Virus record (IMG/VR): IMGVR_UViG_3300023243_000016
Coordinates: 1-55,985 of that record
DNA: 55,985 bases
Reading direction: 5' to 3' (one strand)
DNA from: a virus
Within the stretch, counting starts at the first letter, position 1. Each line of letters starts with the position of its first letter. The notes under the pieces are model-generated. The model did no database searches. It had not been told where the DNA came from and worked only from the letters and a program-made list of their open reading frames with translations. Of this stretch, positions 48,074-55,985 are shown piece after piece. A program made the position numbers and the translations under genes.

Positions 48074-49858
48074 ATGGCGGATAATCTACAAACTTTTGTT
48101 TCTGTATGTGCTGGGGGGCTAGTAACTAACGTAGACCCTTTGACGCAGAGCAATTCTTTGTCTGGTAGCGCAATACGTTTAATTAACATGGAGCCTTCTC
48201 TTGAGGGTGGATATAGACGTATAACAGGTTACGCAAATTCTTATGGTACACTTCCCGGTACAGAAAAAGTACTAGGTCTTGCCGTAAATGGCGAAATAAA
48301 TCAGGGCATACTGGGGTGTAGAAAGCCCTCTTCTGGAACTAACTACTTACATTGGTACAATCATTACTACGATGTAGCTCTTGGATCAGGTGAGGGAACG
48401 GCCTTTAGTGTAAGTGAGTCTCTTACTGCGGTAGTTAGCTCAGGAGATAGTACTGCAACAGCAGTGACTGGCACTGTTATATCTAAAACCTCAAACGCTA
48501 TTGTAGTAGACTTTGGTAAGTTACCCAGTTCTGTATTTGCTACAAGCAATATTATTACAGGAGTTACCTCTGCAGCAACAGGTACAGTAGCAAGCACACC
48601 TACTGTAAAAGGTTGGCAGGCTGTAACGTCAGCTGGTAGTCCTACAATGACAGGTGTTGACGTTGTACGGTTTGAAAGATACAACTGGACGGAAGAAGTA
48701 CTACTCCTTACAGATGGAATTAATCCTGCCGCTAAGTATAATGGAACTAACTATGTGCAGATTACCCACGCTAACGCACCTAACAACCCTAAGTTTGCTA
48801 GTGCCTTTGCAAATCATCTTTGGTTAGCGGGTGATCCTGACGAACCTTTTAATATATACTTTTCTTCACCTAACTCTGATATAGACTTTGATCCCGGTAA
48901 TGGTGCTGGCGTTATTAACATTGGTTTTACCGTAACCCAATTAAAATCTTTTCGTAACCAACTTTATGTATTTGGTCAAAACCAGATTAAAAGAATTGTT
49001 GGAGATAACTATTCTAACTTTAGCGTAGAAAATGTTACTAATGACTTGGGTTGCGTAGCGCCTGATACTGTGGTAGAATTTGGTGGTGACATTATCTTTC
49101 TTGGACCAGATGGTATTCGCCCCATTTCAGGTACTTCTAGGATTGGTGACGTTGAACTTGAAACAGTATCTCGTGAAATTCAAAAAACCTTTGAAAACTA
49201 TACAGCCAACGAAGACGTAACAAAACTAAAAGCTTTGGTTATACGCCGTAAGTCTCAGTTCCGTTTATTCTTTGAAGCTAATACTTCTCTATCCCTCCTA
49301 GCAGCTATTCGTAAAAGTTCTTCTGCACAATCTACTTTTGAGTATAGTCAACTTGTAGGCATTGAAGCAACTTCCGTAGCTAGTGGTTATATAGGCCAGT
49401 TTGAATTTGTACTACATGGGAACAGTTCAGGTAAAGTATTCAAGCAAGAAGAGGGTAATTCTTTTGGTGGTGATGATGTACTAAGCGTATACCAAACACC
49501 GTTTTATTTTATGGGCGACCCAGAACTACGTAAGATATTTTATAGAGTTAAAACTTTTCTAAAGTCAGAAGGTGAAGCTACTATAGCTGTAGGCATTGAG
49601 TATAACTTTGGCGACTCTGAAATTGCTACACCTTCAAACTTTGATTTAACTACAGCGGGGGCCGCATCTTTCTTTGACGCAAGTTCTACACTGTACGATG
49701 AAACAGATATTTACGATGGAAACCCTACACCAATCCGTGTTACTAATATAAGTGGTTCAGGCGATTCTATTTCAATAGCGTACGTTACAAACGGTACAAG
49801 TCCTAGTCATACAATACAAGCAATTTCTATTTTGTATGGACTAGGTGACAGGAGATAA
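48074..49858 (+). CDS. Tail nozzle protein (tubular protein B-like)
   Basis: 594 residues, beta-rich. GGLVTNVDPL start, EPSLEGGYRRITGY, VDFGKLPSS, LWLAGDPDEPFNIYFSSPNSD, LKSFRNQLYVFGQNQIKRIVGDN and GCVAPDTVVEFGGDIIFLGPDGIRPI match the propeller-like body of podovirus nozzle proteins. Starts 2 bases after the adaptor gene. Confidence 0.82.
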   Translation: MADNLQTFVSVCAGGLVTNVDPLTQSNSLSGSAIRLINMEPSLEGGYRRITGYANSYGTLPGTEKVLGLAVNGEINQGILGCRKPSSGTNYLHWYNHYYDVALGSGEGTAFSVSESLTAVVSSGDSTATAVTGTVISKTSNAIVVDFGKLPSSVFATSNIITGVTSAATGTVASTPTVKGWQAVTSAGSPTMTGVDVVRFERYNWTEEVLLLTDGINPAAKYNGTNYVQITHANAPNNPKFASAFANHLWLAGDPDEPFNIYFSSPNSDIDFDPGNGAGVINIGFTVTQLKSFRNQLYVFGQNQIKRIVGDNYSNFSVENVTNDLGCVAPDTVVEFGGDIIFLGPDGIRPISGTSRIGDVELETVSREIQKTFENYTANEDVTKLKALVIRRKSQFRLFFEANTSLSLLAAIRKSSSAQSTFEYSQLVGIEATSVASGYIGQFEFVLHGNSSGKVFKQEEGNSFGGDDVLSVYQTPFYFMGDPELRKIFYRVKTFLKSEGEATIAVGIEYNFGDSEIATPSNFDLTTAGAASFFDASSTLYDETDIYDGNPTPIRVTNISGSGDSISIAYVTNGTSPSHTIQAISILYGLGDRR

Positions 49859-49861
49859 AAA

Positions 49862-52800
49862 GTGGCAGGATATACAAGACAATCTTCAGCAGATATTATT
49901 GCAACAGCTGTTGTACGTGCTAACCCGCTGAACGTAGAGTACAATGCATTGAGAGATGCATTTAATTCTAGTAGTGGACACAAGCATGATGGTACAGCAG
50001 CAGAAGGTGCCTATGTACCACTAATTGCTGACGCAGACGCACTTAATAAAGTTGCTATTAACACAGCTAACAATCGTGTTGGTGTATTTGTTGAAGTGTC
50101 TAGTGCTGCCGTAGAACAAATACGTATTCAAGATGGTGCCATTGTACCAGTTACTAACAATGATATTGATCTTGGCACAAGCTCCCTAGAGTTTAAAGAT
50201 TTGTATATTGATGGTACTGCACACATAGATACGCTTGATGTAGATGCAAATGCTGGTATTATAGGAAACTTGACGGTTAGTGGTAACACTATTCTTGGTG
50301 ATGCCGCAAATGATACTGTTACGATTACTGCTGACGTTGCTTCCCCCCTAATACCTTCCGCTGATGATACACATGACTTAGGTGCTGTAGGTTCTGAGTG
50401 GCGTAACCTATACGTAGATGGTACTGCTAACATAGACGCCCTTGTAGCTGACACTGCAGACATTAATGGTGGTACTGTTGATGGTGCTGTCATTGGTGGA
50501 GCTAGTGCTGCTGCTGGTACATTCACTTCTTTGAATGCTTCGGGCACAGCTACACTAGCTACAGTAGATATTAATGCGGGTAACATTGACGGTACTGTTA
50601 TTGGTGCTGGTTCTGCAGCTGCTATTACAGGTACTACAATTACAGGTACATCGCTTGTAGGTGCAGTAACAGGCGATGTTACAGGTAATGCAGACACTGC
50701 TACTGCACTAGAAACAGCAAGAACTATTGGCGGTGTATCATTCAATGGTACAGCTAATATTAACTTGCCGGGTGTTAATACTGCAGGTAATCAAGACACA
50801 TCCGGTACTGCAGCAGATGCAACGGTACTTGAAACTGCTCGAACAATCGGTGGTGTTTCCTTTGATGGTAGTGCCAATATTAATCTTCCCGGTGTTAATG
50901 CTGCGGGTAATCAGAGTACTTCAGGTAATGCCGCTAGTGCAACTATACTAGAGACAGCTAGAACTATTGCTGGAAACTCTTTTAACGGTAGTGCTAATAT
51001 CACTATCGCTGCTACTGACTTATCTGATACAGACCAAAGTCTAGCCACAGGTGATAATGTTACGTTTGCTTCTGTCACAGGTAATCTAACAGGTAACGTA
51101 ACATCTACAGGTGCTAACTCTTTTGGTTCAGTCACAGTTTCAGGTGCAGCAACCTTAAATGGCAACACCATAATTGGTAATGCTGCTACCGATACTGTTA
51201 CAGTTACTGCAGATGTCGCATCTAATCTTATACCTAGTGCAGATAGCTCGTATAGTCTTGGTGATAGCTCTAACTATTGGTCGCATGGATACATTGATGC
51301 TATTACTACTACAGGAAATGTAATAGTCGGTGGTGACTTAACTGTCAATGGTACAACCACTACAGTAGCTACAACTAACATGACTGTATCGGATGCCCTA
51401 ATTGAATTGGGTACAGGTACTACAGGTACTCCCGCTAATGATGCAGGTATTGTCATTGAACGTGGCGATGCAGCTAATGCCTTCATGGGCTATGACGAAA
51501 GTGCTGATAAGTTTACAGTAGGTACGGGTACATTCACAGGTGCCTCCACAGGCAACCTGAGCATCACTACAGGCACACTTGTAGCTAATGTCGAGGGTAA
51601 CGTCACAGGTAATGTAACAGGCTCCTCAGGATCAACAACAGGTAACGCAGCTACAGCTACAGCATTAGCAACAGCCCGTACTATTGGTGGCGTTAGCTTT
51701 GATGGTACAGCTAATATAAACCTTCCCGGTGTTAATGCATCAGGTACACAGGATACATCTGGCAATGCAGACACCGCTACAGCACTAGCGACTGCACGTA
51801 CTATCGCTGGTCAATCGTTTGACGGTACAGGTAATATCTCTATCGCTCCTACCGATCTTACTGGTGTAAACTCTACTGCCACTGAATTAAATATCATGGA
51901 CGGTGATACGTCAGCTTCCGCTACTACTCTTGCAGATGCGGACAGAGTTGTAGTTAATGATGCTGGCACTATGAAACAGGTAGCACTGACAGACTTTGAG
52001 ACATACTTTGAGGGTGCATTAGATACACTCAGTAATGTAACAACTGTGGGTGCTCTTAATAGCGGTAGTATTACAAGTGGCTTTGGCGATATTAATAATG
52101 GCTCAAGTGCTATCACTACAACAGGTACAGTAACATACGGTAACTTGTCCGATGGTACTATTACTATTACAGGCTTCGTAGATGAAGATAACATGGCATC
52201 TAATAGTGCTACACTTATACCTACACAACAATCTGTAGAGGCTCGTATTCAGGCTGTAAGTGCTACAGCTAATAACGTAACTGGTCTTAATGCTACAGGT
52301 ACAGAGCTAAACACTGTAGCTGACTTTTCTGCTGTAAGTGTAGATACAAGCACAGCAATAGCTAGTAACGATGCCCTATTAGTATTTGACAACGGTAACG
52401 AAATAGGTTATCGTGACGTAGACTTACTTGATACGTACTTCTCAGCTACAACTAAAACACTTACCAATAAAACAATAACAAGTCCTATCCTAACAGGTAT
52501 GCACCTTAACGACTCAGGGTTTACTGTTGAGGGTTCCAGTGCAGACGGTAATGAAACTACTGTAGCATTTACTAACCCTACCGCTGCTCGTACTATTACA
52601 TTTACGGATGCAAGTGGTACTGTTGCTTTTACATCCGATATAAACGTAACCAACGTAACTGCTGCTGGGGCATTAATGGATAGTGAGGTTACTAACCTTG
52701 CCCAAGTAAAAGCATTCAGCTCTGCTGACTACGCTACAGCTGCACAGGGTACACTTGCAACAAATGCATTACCTAAAGCTGGTGGTGTGTTAACGGGTGC

Positions 52801-54508
52801 TGTCACAACTAACTCCACATTTGATGGTGTAGATATAGCTGTTAGAGATGGTATTTTAACCACCACTACAACTACAGCTAATGCTGCCTTGCCAAAAGCT
52901 GGTGGAACAATGACTGGCAATATAGTAATGCCAGCATTAGGTACTGTAGATGGTAGAGACCTATCAGTAGATGGGGCCAAGCTAGACCTTATTGAGGCTT
53001 CGGCAGACGTTACAGACGCAACAAACGTAACTGCTGCTGGGGCATTAATGGATAGTGAGGTTACTAACCTTGCCCAAGTAAAAGCATTCAGCTCTGCTGA
53101 CTACGCCACAGCTGCACAGGGTACTACAGCAGATAATGCCCTCCCTAAAGCTGGTGGAGCTTTAACGGGTGCAGTGACAACCAACTCAACGTTTGATGGA
53201 CGTGACGTTGCTACTGATGGTGCAAAGCTAGACACAATAGCAACAAGTGCAAATAACTACGTCCACCCAAACCACACAGGTGAAGTAACATCTACTGCTG
53301 ATGGTGCTACAGTTATTACAGATAACGTGGTGGACGAGGCCAATCTTAAAGTTTCTAACACTCCTACTAATGGTTATTTCCTTTCAGCACAGTCAGGTAA
53401 TACTGGCGGTTTAACTTGGGCGGAAGCTGCAAGTGGTGCTGATCTTTACGCTGAAAACCCAAGCAGCCCTACTGCACCTTCTGCTACTGGGGCTAATGCT
53501 GTGGCTATTGGGAGTGGTTCTAATGCTGGGGGTACAAATGCTGTAGCTCTTGGTGTTGGCAGTGCCGCCGGTGATGGTGCTTTCTGTGCAATCAACGGTG
53601 GTGGTAATACCTCTTATGGGGCTGTTGGCAATAGATCAATCGCTATGGGTGAAGCGGCTCGTGCGCAAGGCCAAGACAGTGTTGCTATTGGTGAGAACAG
53701 TTTAGCTTCTTTAGCAGATAGTTTTGCTATTGGTTACAATACAGACGCTACCGCTATACGTGCGGCCGCTTTTGGATATAACGCACAGGCCAATGGCTCA
53801 AACGCTACGGCCCTTACAAACTCCTACGCATCCGGCACAGACTCCTTCGCAGCAGCTATAGCCAACAACACCTCAAGCTATGGCGCTACTGGGGCTAACT
53901 CTATTGCTATTGGGGAGTTAGCTAAGGCAAGTGGGCAAAAGTCTTTTTCTTTTGGATACTCTACTCAAGCTACAGGAACTTATAGCTACTCTTTGGGAAG
54001 ACAAGCGCAGGCAACGCAAGAGGGTTCTGTAGCAATAGGCTCTTTTGCAAAGTCTGCTATTATCGGCAAAGTGGCAGTCGGCGGGTATAGCCCAAACAAC
54101 ATAGGTGACAGTCAGGCTGGCATTGTAAATCTTTATGCGGACACCGCTAGCGCCACGCCAGAAGCCCTGACCACCAACAACAGCACAGCTTCTACAGACA
54201 ACCAAGTCATCCTTCCCGACAACTCTGCCTTTGCCTTCCATGGTACCATCGTAGCCCGTCAACAAGCATCCGGCGGAACAGCTTGCGCAGCATGGAAAGT
54301 CGAAGGTCTCATCCGCAGGGAAGCTAACGCTGGCACTACAGTGTTAGTCAACAGCGCCATAACCATCCTAGACAATACACCTGCTTGGGGCATGACCCTC
54401 TCGGCAGACACAACAAACGGTGGCCTTAAGATCGAGGTCACAGGTGAAGCGGCAACAAACATTCGTTGGGTCGCTACGATCAATACATCTGAAGTAACTT
54501 ACGCCTAA
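49862..54508 (+). CDS. Main tail fibre with YadA-like head repeats
   Basis: 1548 residues from GTG, 3 bases after the nozzle gene. Residues 1-120 (IIATAVVRANPLNVEYNALRDAF, GHKHDGT) are likely the tail anchor. Residues 120-690 are repeated beta units with (F/S)DGTANINLPGVN and ETARTIGG. Two near-identical 34-residue units lie at 930-964 and 1054-1088. Residues 1210-1405 are trimeric-autotransporter head repeats (NAVAIGSGS, SVAIGENS, NSIAIGELA). The end (PEALTTNNSTAS ... IVARQQASGG ... GMTLSADTTNGGLKI) is a conserved fibre tip. Trimeric side fibre for host recognition. Confidence 0.85.
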   Translation: MAGYTRQSSADIIATAVVRANPLNVEYNALRDAFNSSSGHKHDGTAAEGAYVPLIADADALNKVAINTANNRVGVFVEVSSAAVEQIRIQDGAIVPVTNNDIDLGTSSLEFKDLYIDGTAHIDTLDVDANAGIIGNLTVSGNTILGDAANDTVTITADVASPLIPSADDTHDLGAVGSEWRNLYVDGTANIDALVADTADINGGTVDGAVIGGASAAAGTFTSLNASGTATLATVDINAGNIDGTVIGAGSAAAITGTTITGTSLVGAVTGDVTGNADTATALETARTIGGVSFNGTANINLPGVNTAGNQDTSGTAADATVLETARTIGGVSFDGSANINLPGVNAAGNQSTSGNAASATILETARTIAGNSFNGSANITIAATDLSDTDQSLATGDNVTFASVTGNLTGNVTSTGANSFGSVTVSGAATLNGNTIIGNAATDTVTVTADVASNLIPSADSSYSLGDSSNYWSHGYIDAITTTGNVIVGGDLTVNGTTTTVATTNMTVSDALIELGTGTTGTPANDAGIVIERGDAANAFMGYDESADKFTVGTGTFTGASTGNLSITTGTLVANVEGNVTGNVTGSSGSTTGNAATATALATARTIGGVSFDGTANINLPGVNASGTQDTSGNADTATALATARTIAGQSFDGTGNISIAPTDLTGVNSTATELNIMDGDTSASATTLADADRVVVNDAGTMKQVALTDFETYFEGALDTLSNVTTVGALNSGSITSGFGDINNGSSAITTTGTVTYGNLSDGTITITGFVDEDNMASNSATLIPTQQSVEARIQAVSATANNVTGLNATGTELNTVADFSAVSVDTSTAIASNDALLVFDNGNEIGYRDVDLLDTYFSATTKTLTNKTITSPILTGMHLNDSGFTVEGSSADGNETTVAFTNPTAARTITFTDASGTVAFTSDINVTNVTAAGALMDSEVTNLAQVKAFSSADYATAAQGTLATNALPKAGGVLTGAVTTNSTFDGVDIAVRDGILTTTTTTANAALPKAGGTMTGNIVMPALGTVDGRDLSVDGAKLDLIEASADVTDATNVTAAGALMDSEVTNLAQVKAFSSADYATAAQGTTADNALPKAGGALTGAVTTNSTFDGRDVATDGAKLDTIATSANNYVHPNHTGEVTSTADGATVITDNVVDEANLKVSNTPTNGYFLSAQSGNTGGLTWAEAASGADLYAENPSSPTAPSATGANAVAIGSGSNAGGTNAVALGVGSAAGDGAFCAINGGGNTSYGAVGNRSIAMGEAARAQGQDSVAIGENSLASLADSFAIGYNTDATAIRAAAFGYNAQANGSNATALTNSYASGTDSFAAAIANNTSSYGATGANSIAIGELAKASGQKSFSFGYSTQATGTYSYSLGRQAQATQEGSVAIGSFAKSAIIGKVAVGGYSPNNIGDSQAGIVNLYADTASATPEALTTNNSTASTDNQVILPDNSAFAFHGTIVARQQASGGTACAAWKVEGLIRREANAGTTVLVNSAITILDNTPAWGMTLSADTTNGGLKIEVTGEAATNIRWVATINTSEVTYA
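52652..52752 (+). repeat. 101-base repeat in the fibre gene, copy 1
   Basis: Differs from 53024-53124 at one base (GCT/GCC). It encodes NVTAAGALMDSEVTNL and following residues. Such low divergence next to older repeats implies recent duplication or conversion. Confidence 0.9.
53024..53124 (+). repeat. 101-base repeat in the fibre gene, copy 2
   Basis: Second copy, 372 bases after the first and in the same frame. Confidence 0.9.
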
Positions 54509-54519
54509 AGGAGATACCA

Positions 54520-54825
54520 ATGGCTATTCAAAATACAATCTTAGAAAGCGCCAGCCAGTACGGTATCGCTTTCAACAACGCTTACTACCGCATTGCTACA
54601 GCGGCTATCAGTCGTCAACGTGGGGATGACCCCAAGTTCACAGTAATGATTGACCTGTCAGCATATGCGACAGCTACACCAACTGATGATACTCGTGAGG
54701 TAGACTTCAAACGCTACAACGCAAACCTGACAGACATCGAAGCTGCAACAGGTACTACGTTCCTAGACAAGTGCTATGCTTGGGTCATGGCTCAGGACGA
54801 TATGAACGGTTCGGAGGCTGTATAA
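54520..54825 (+). CDS. Virion or fibre-accessory protein, 101 aa
   Basis: ASQYGIAFNNAYYRIATAAISRQ, then FTVMIDLSAYATATP, then a helical end. AAGGAGATACC precedes ATG. It stands between two fibre genes and its stop is followed at once by the ATG of the repeat fibre, so the pair is probably co-translated. Perhaps a fibre joint; no family known. Confidence 0.65.
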   Translation: MAIQNTILESASQYGIAFNNAYYRIATAAISRQRGDDPKFTVMIDLSAYATATPTDDTREVDFKRYNANLTDIEAATGTTFLDKCYAWVMAQDDMNGSEAV

Positions 54826-55985
54826 ATGTCAGTAACCATCGACTACACAAAGGGTTTCTTTGAGCCATCGCCCGTTGCTGAGAAGGTGGGAACGATCACA
54901 GGCACAACTCTTGACCTCACGTCTGGTAACGTGTTTAGCTACACCCCTACGGCTGAAACTACGTTTGTGTTTAGCAACCCCCCTACGACGGGTACTGCCC
55001 TCGGATTTACGTTGGGGCTAACTGGCGCTGATGTGTCCGCTTCGTATGACATAGCTAATGCAGAGCCCCCTGTTTATGGGTACTTCAGTGTTGCTGCTCA
55101 AGAAACAGCTCCAACCGGCGTCTTCTTCAAACCTGATGGCTTAAAGATGTATGTTATTGGGTATCTTGGAGACGATGTTAACGAGTATGACCTAAGCACG
55201 GCTTGGGATATAAGCACTGCGTCTTACTTGCAGAACTTCAGTATTGCTGCTCAAGAAACAATTCCAAGAGGCATCTTCTTTAAACCTGACGGCACAAAGA
55301 TGTACGTTCTTGGGCAAACAGGAGACGATGTTAACGAGTATGACCTAAGCACGGCTTGGGATATAAGCACTGCGTCTTACCTTCAGAACTTCAGTGTTTC
55401 CGCTGAAGAAGCAACTCCACAAGGCATCTTCTTCAAGCCAGATGGCACTAAGATGTACGTTGTTGGGTCCATTGGAGACGACGTAAATGAGTATGACCTA
55501 AGCACGGCTTGGGATGTCACTACGGCTAGTTACCTTCAGAACTTCAGTATTGCTGCTCAAGAAACAAGTCCAACAGGCATCTTCTTTAAACCTGACGGCA
55601 CAAAGATGTACGTTCTTGGGCAAACAGGAGACGATGTTAACGAGTATGACCTAAGCACAGCTTGGGATATAACTTCAGCCAGTTACTTGCGGAACTTCAG
55701 TATTGCTGCTCAAGAAACAAGTCCACAAGGTGTCTTCTTCAAACCCGATGGCCTAAAGATGTATGTCGTGGCGGAAACAGGTGATGCAGTCTATTCCTAC
55801 ACCCTAAGCACAGCTTGGGACGTAAGCGCTGCCAGCTTTGATTTTCCCACTGAAGGGTACTTCAGTGTTGCTGCTCAAGAAACAGCTCCAACCGGCGTCT
55901 TCTTCAAGCCAGATGGCACAAAGATGTATGTTATTGGGTTCACAGGAGACGATGTTAACGAGTATGACCTAAGCACGGCTTGGGA
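54826..55985 (+). CDS. Receptor-binding repeat fibre, 3' end cut by the window
   Basis: ATG directly after the previous stop; 386 codons to the window edge with no stop. A 40-residue anchor (MSVTIDYTKGFFEPSPVAEK, TGTTLDLTSGN) precedes TPTAETTFVFSNPP. Then come five full repeats and part of a sixth, with FFKPDG, KMYV and DDVNEYDLSTAWD. The fifth repeat has the same variant form (GDAVYSY, ASFDFPTEGY) as in the gene at the window start. Bases 54947-55985 align gap-free with 1-1039. Confidence 0.85.
   Translation, partial: MSVTIDYTKGFFEPSPVAEKVGTITGTTLDLTSGNVFSYTPTAETTFVFSNPPTTGTALGFTLGLTGADVSASYDIANAEPPVYGYFSVAAQETAPTGVFFKPDGLKMYVIGYLGDDVNEYDLSTAWDISTASYLQNFSIAAQETIPRGIFFKPDGTKMYVLGQTGDDVNEYDLSTAWDISTASYLQNFSVSAEEATPQGIFFKPDGTKMYVVGSIGDDVNEYDLSTAWDVTTASYLQNFSIAAQETSPTGIFFKPDGTKMYVLGQTGDDVNEYDLSTAWDITSASYLRNFSIAAQETSPQGVFFKPDGLKMYVVAETGDAVYSYTLSTAWDVSAASFDFPTEGYFSVAAQETAPTGVFFKPDGTKMYVIGFTGDDVNEYDLSTAW

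Overview
The window reads as an essentially complete genome of a marine podovirus of the HMO-2011 type. That group is known from phages of SAR116, Roseobacter and SAR11 bacteria. The key evidence is a family A DNA polymerase (18470-20512, minus) with a DnaJ-like four-cysteine zinc finger between its exonuclease and polymerase domains. Supporting traits are the roughly 55 kb size, the absence of any phage RNA polymerase gene, host-type sigma70 promoters, a B12-dependent ribonucleotide reductase, ThyX, and a gene-transfer-agent type holin. Family assignments come from motifs and memory; no database was searched.

Ends: bases 1-1039 align without a gap to bases 54947-55985, but with many substitutions. 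The two window ends are therefore two alleles, or recent copies, of one receptor-binding gene. On a circular map the unit would be about 54,946 bp, and the gene would encode about 588 residues with nine beta-propeller-like repeats.

Layout: (A) 1-12300, plus strand: end of the repeat fibre, a tail-fibre assembly protein, small membrane proteins and the very large internal or ejection proteins, closed by a two-way terminator at 12302-12333. (B) 12356-31882, minus strand: the early and replication block. It holds MazG, an RMF-like protein, class II RNR, endonuclease I, a Cas4-like nuclease, a probable single-strand DNA-binding protein, DNA polymerase, ThyX, a GIY-YIG nuclease, DnaB-like helicase, TOPRIM primase, a tyrosine recombinase, a DUF932 protein, a SleB-like hydrolase and many small overlapping genes. 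(C) 31883-32846: the only long gene-free stretch. It lies between the divergent blocks and carries palindromes, direct repeats, a G-quadruplex-type run and an AT-rich tract. (D) 32847-55985, plus strand: small basic proteins including DUF1127, lysis genes, terminase, portal, scaffold, capsid, tail tube and nozzle, and two fibres.

How it works together: the minus-strand genes make and recycle deoxynucleotides (RNR, ThyX, MazG), replicate DNA and process ends and junctions. The plus-strand genes build, package and release particles. The least explained parts are a family of compensating palindromes around 29.9-32.2 kb, three of them translated in the same frame as an A-K-S-D-(V/I)-G-P insert; the possible origin or switch region at 31.9-32.8 kb; a group of predicted host-physiology genes (RMF-like, MazG, DUF1127); and the diversified beta-propeller fibre.
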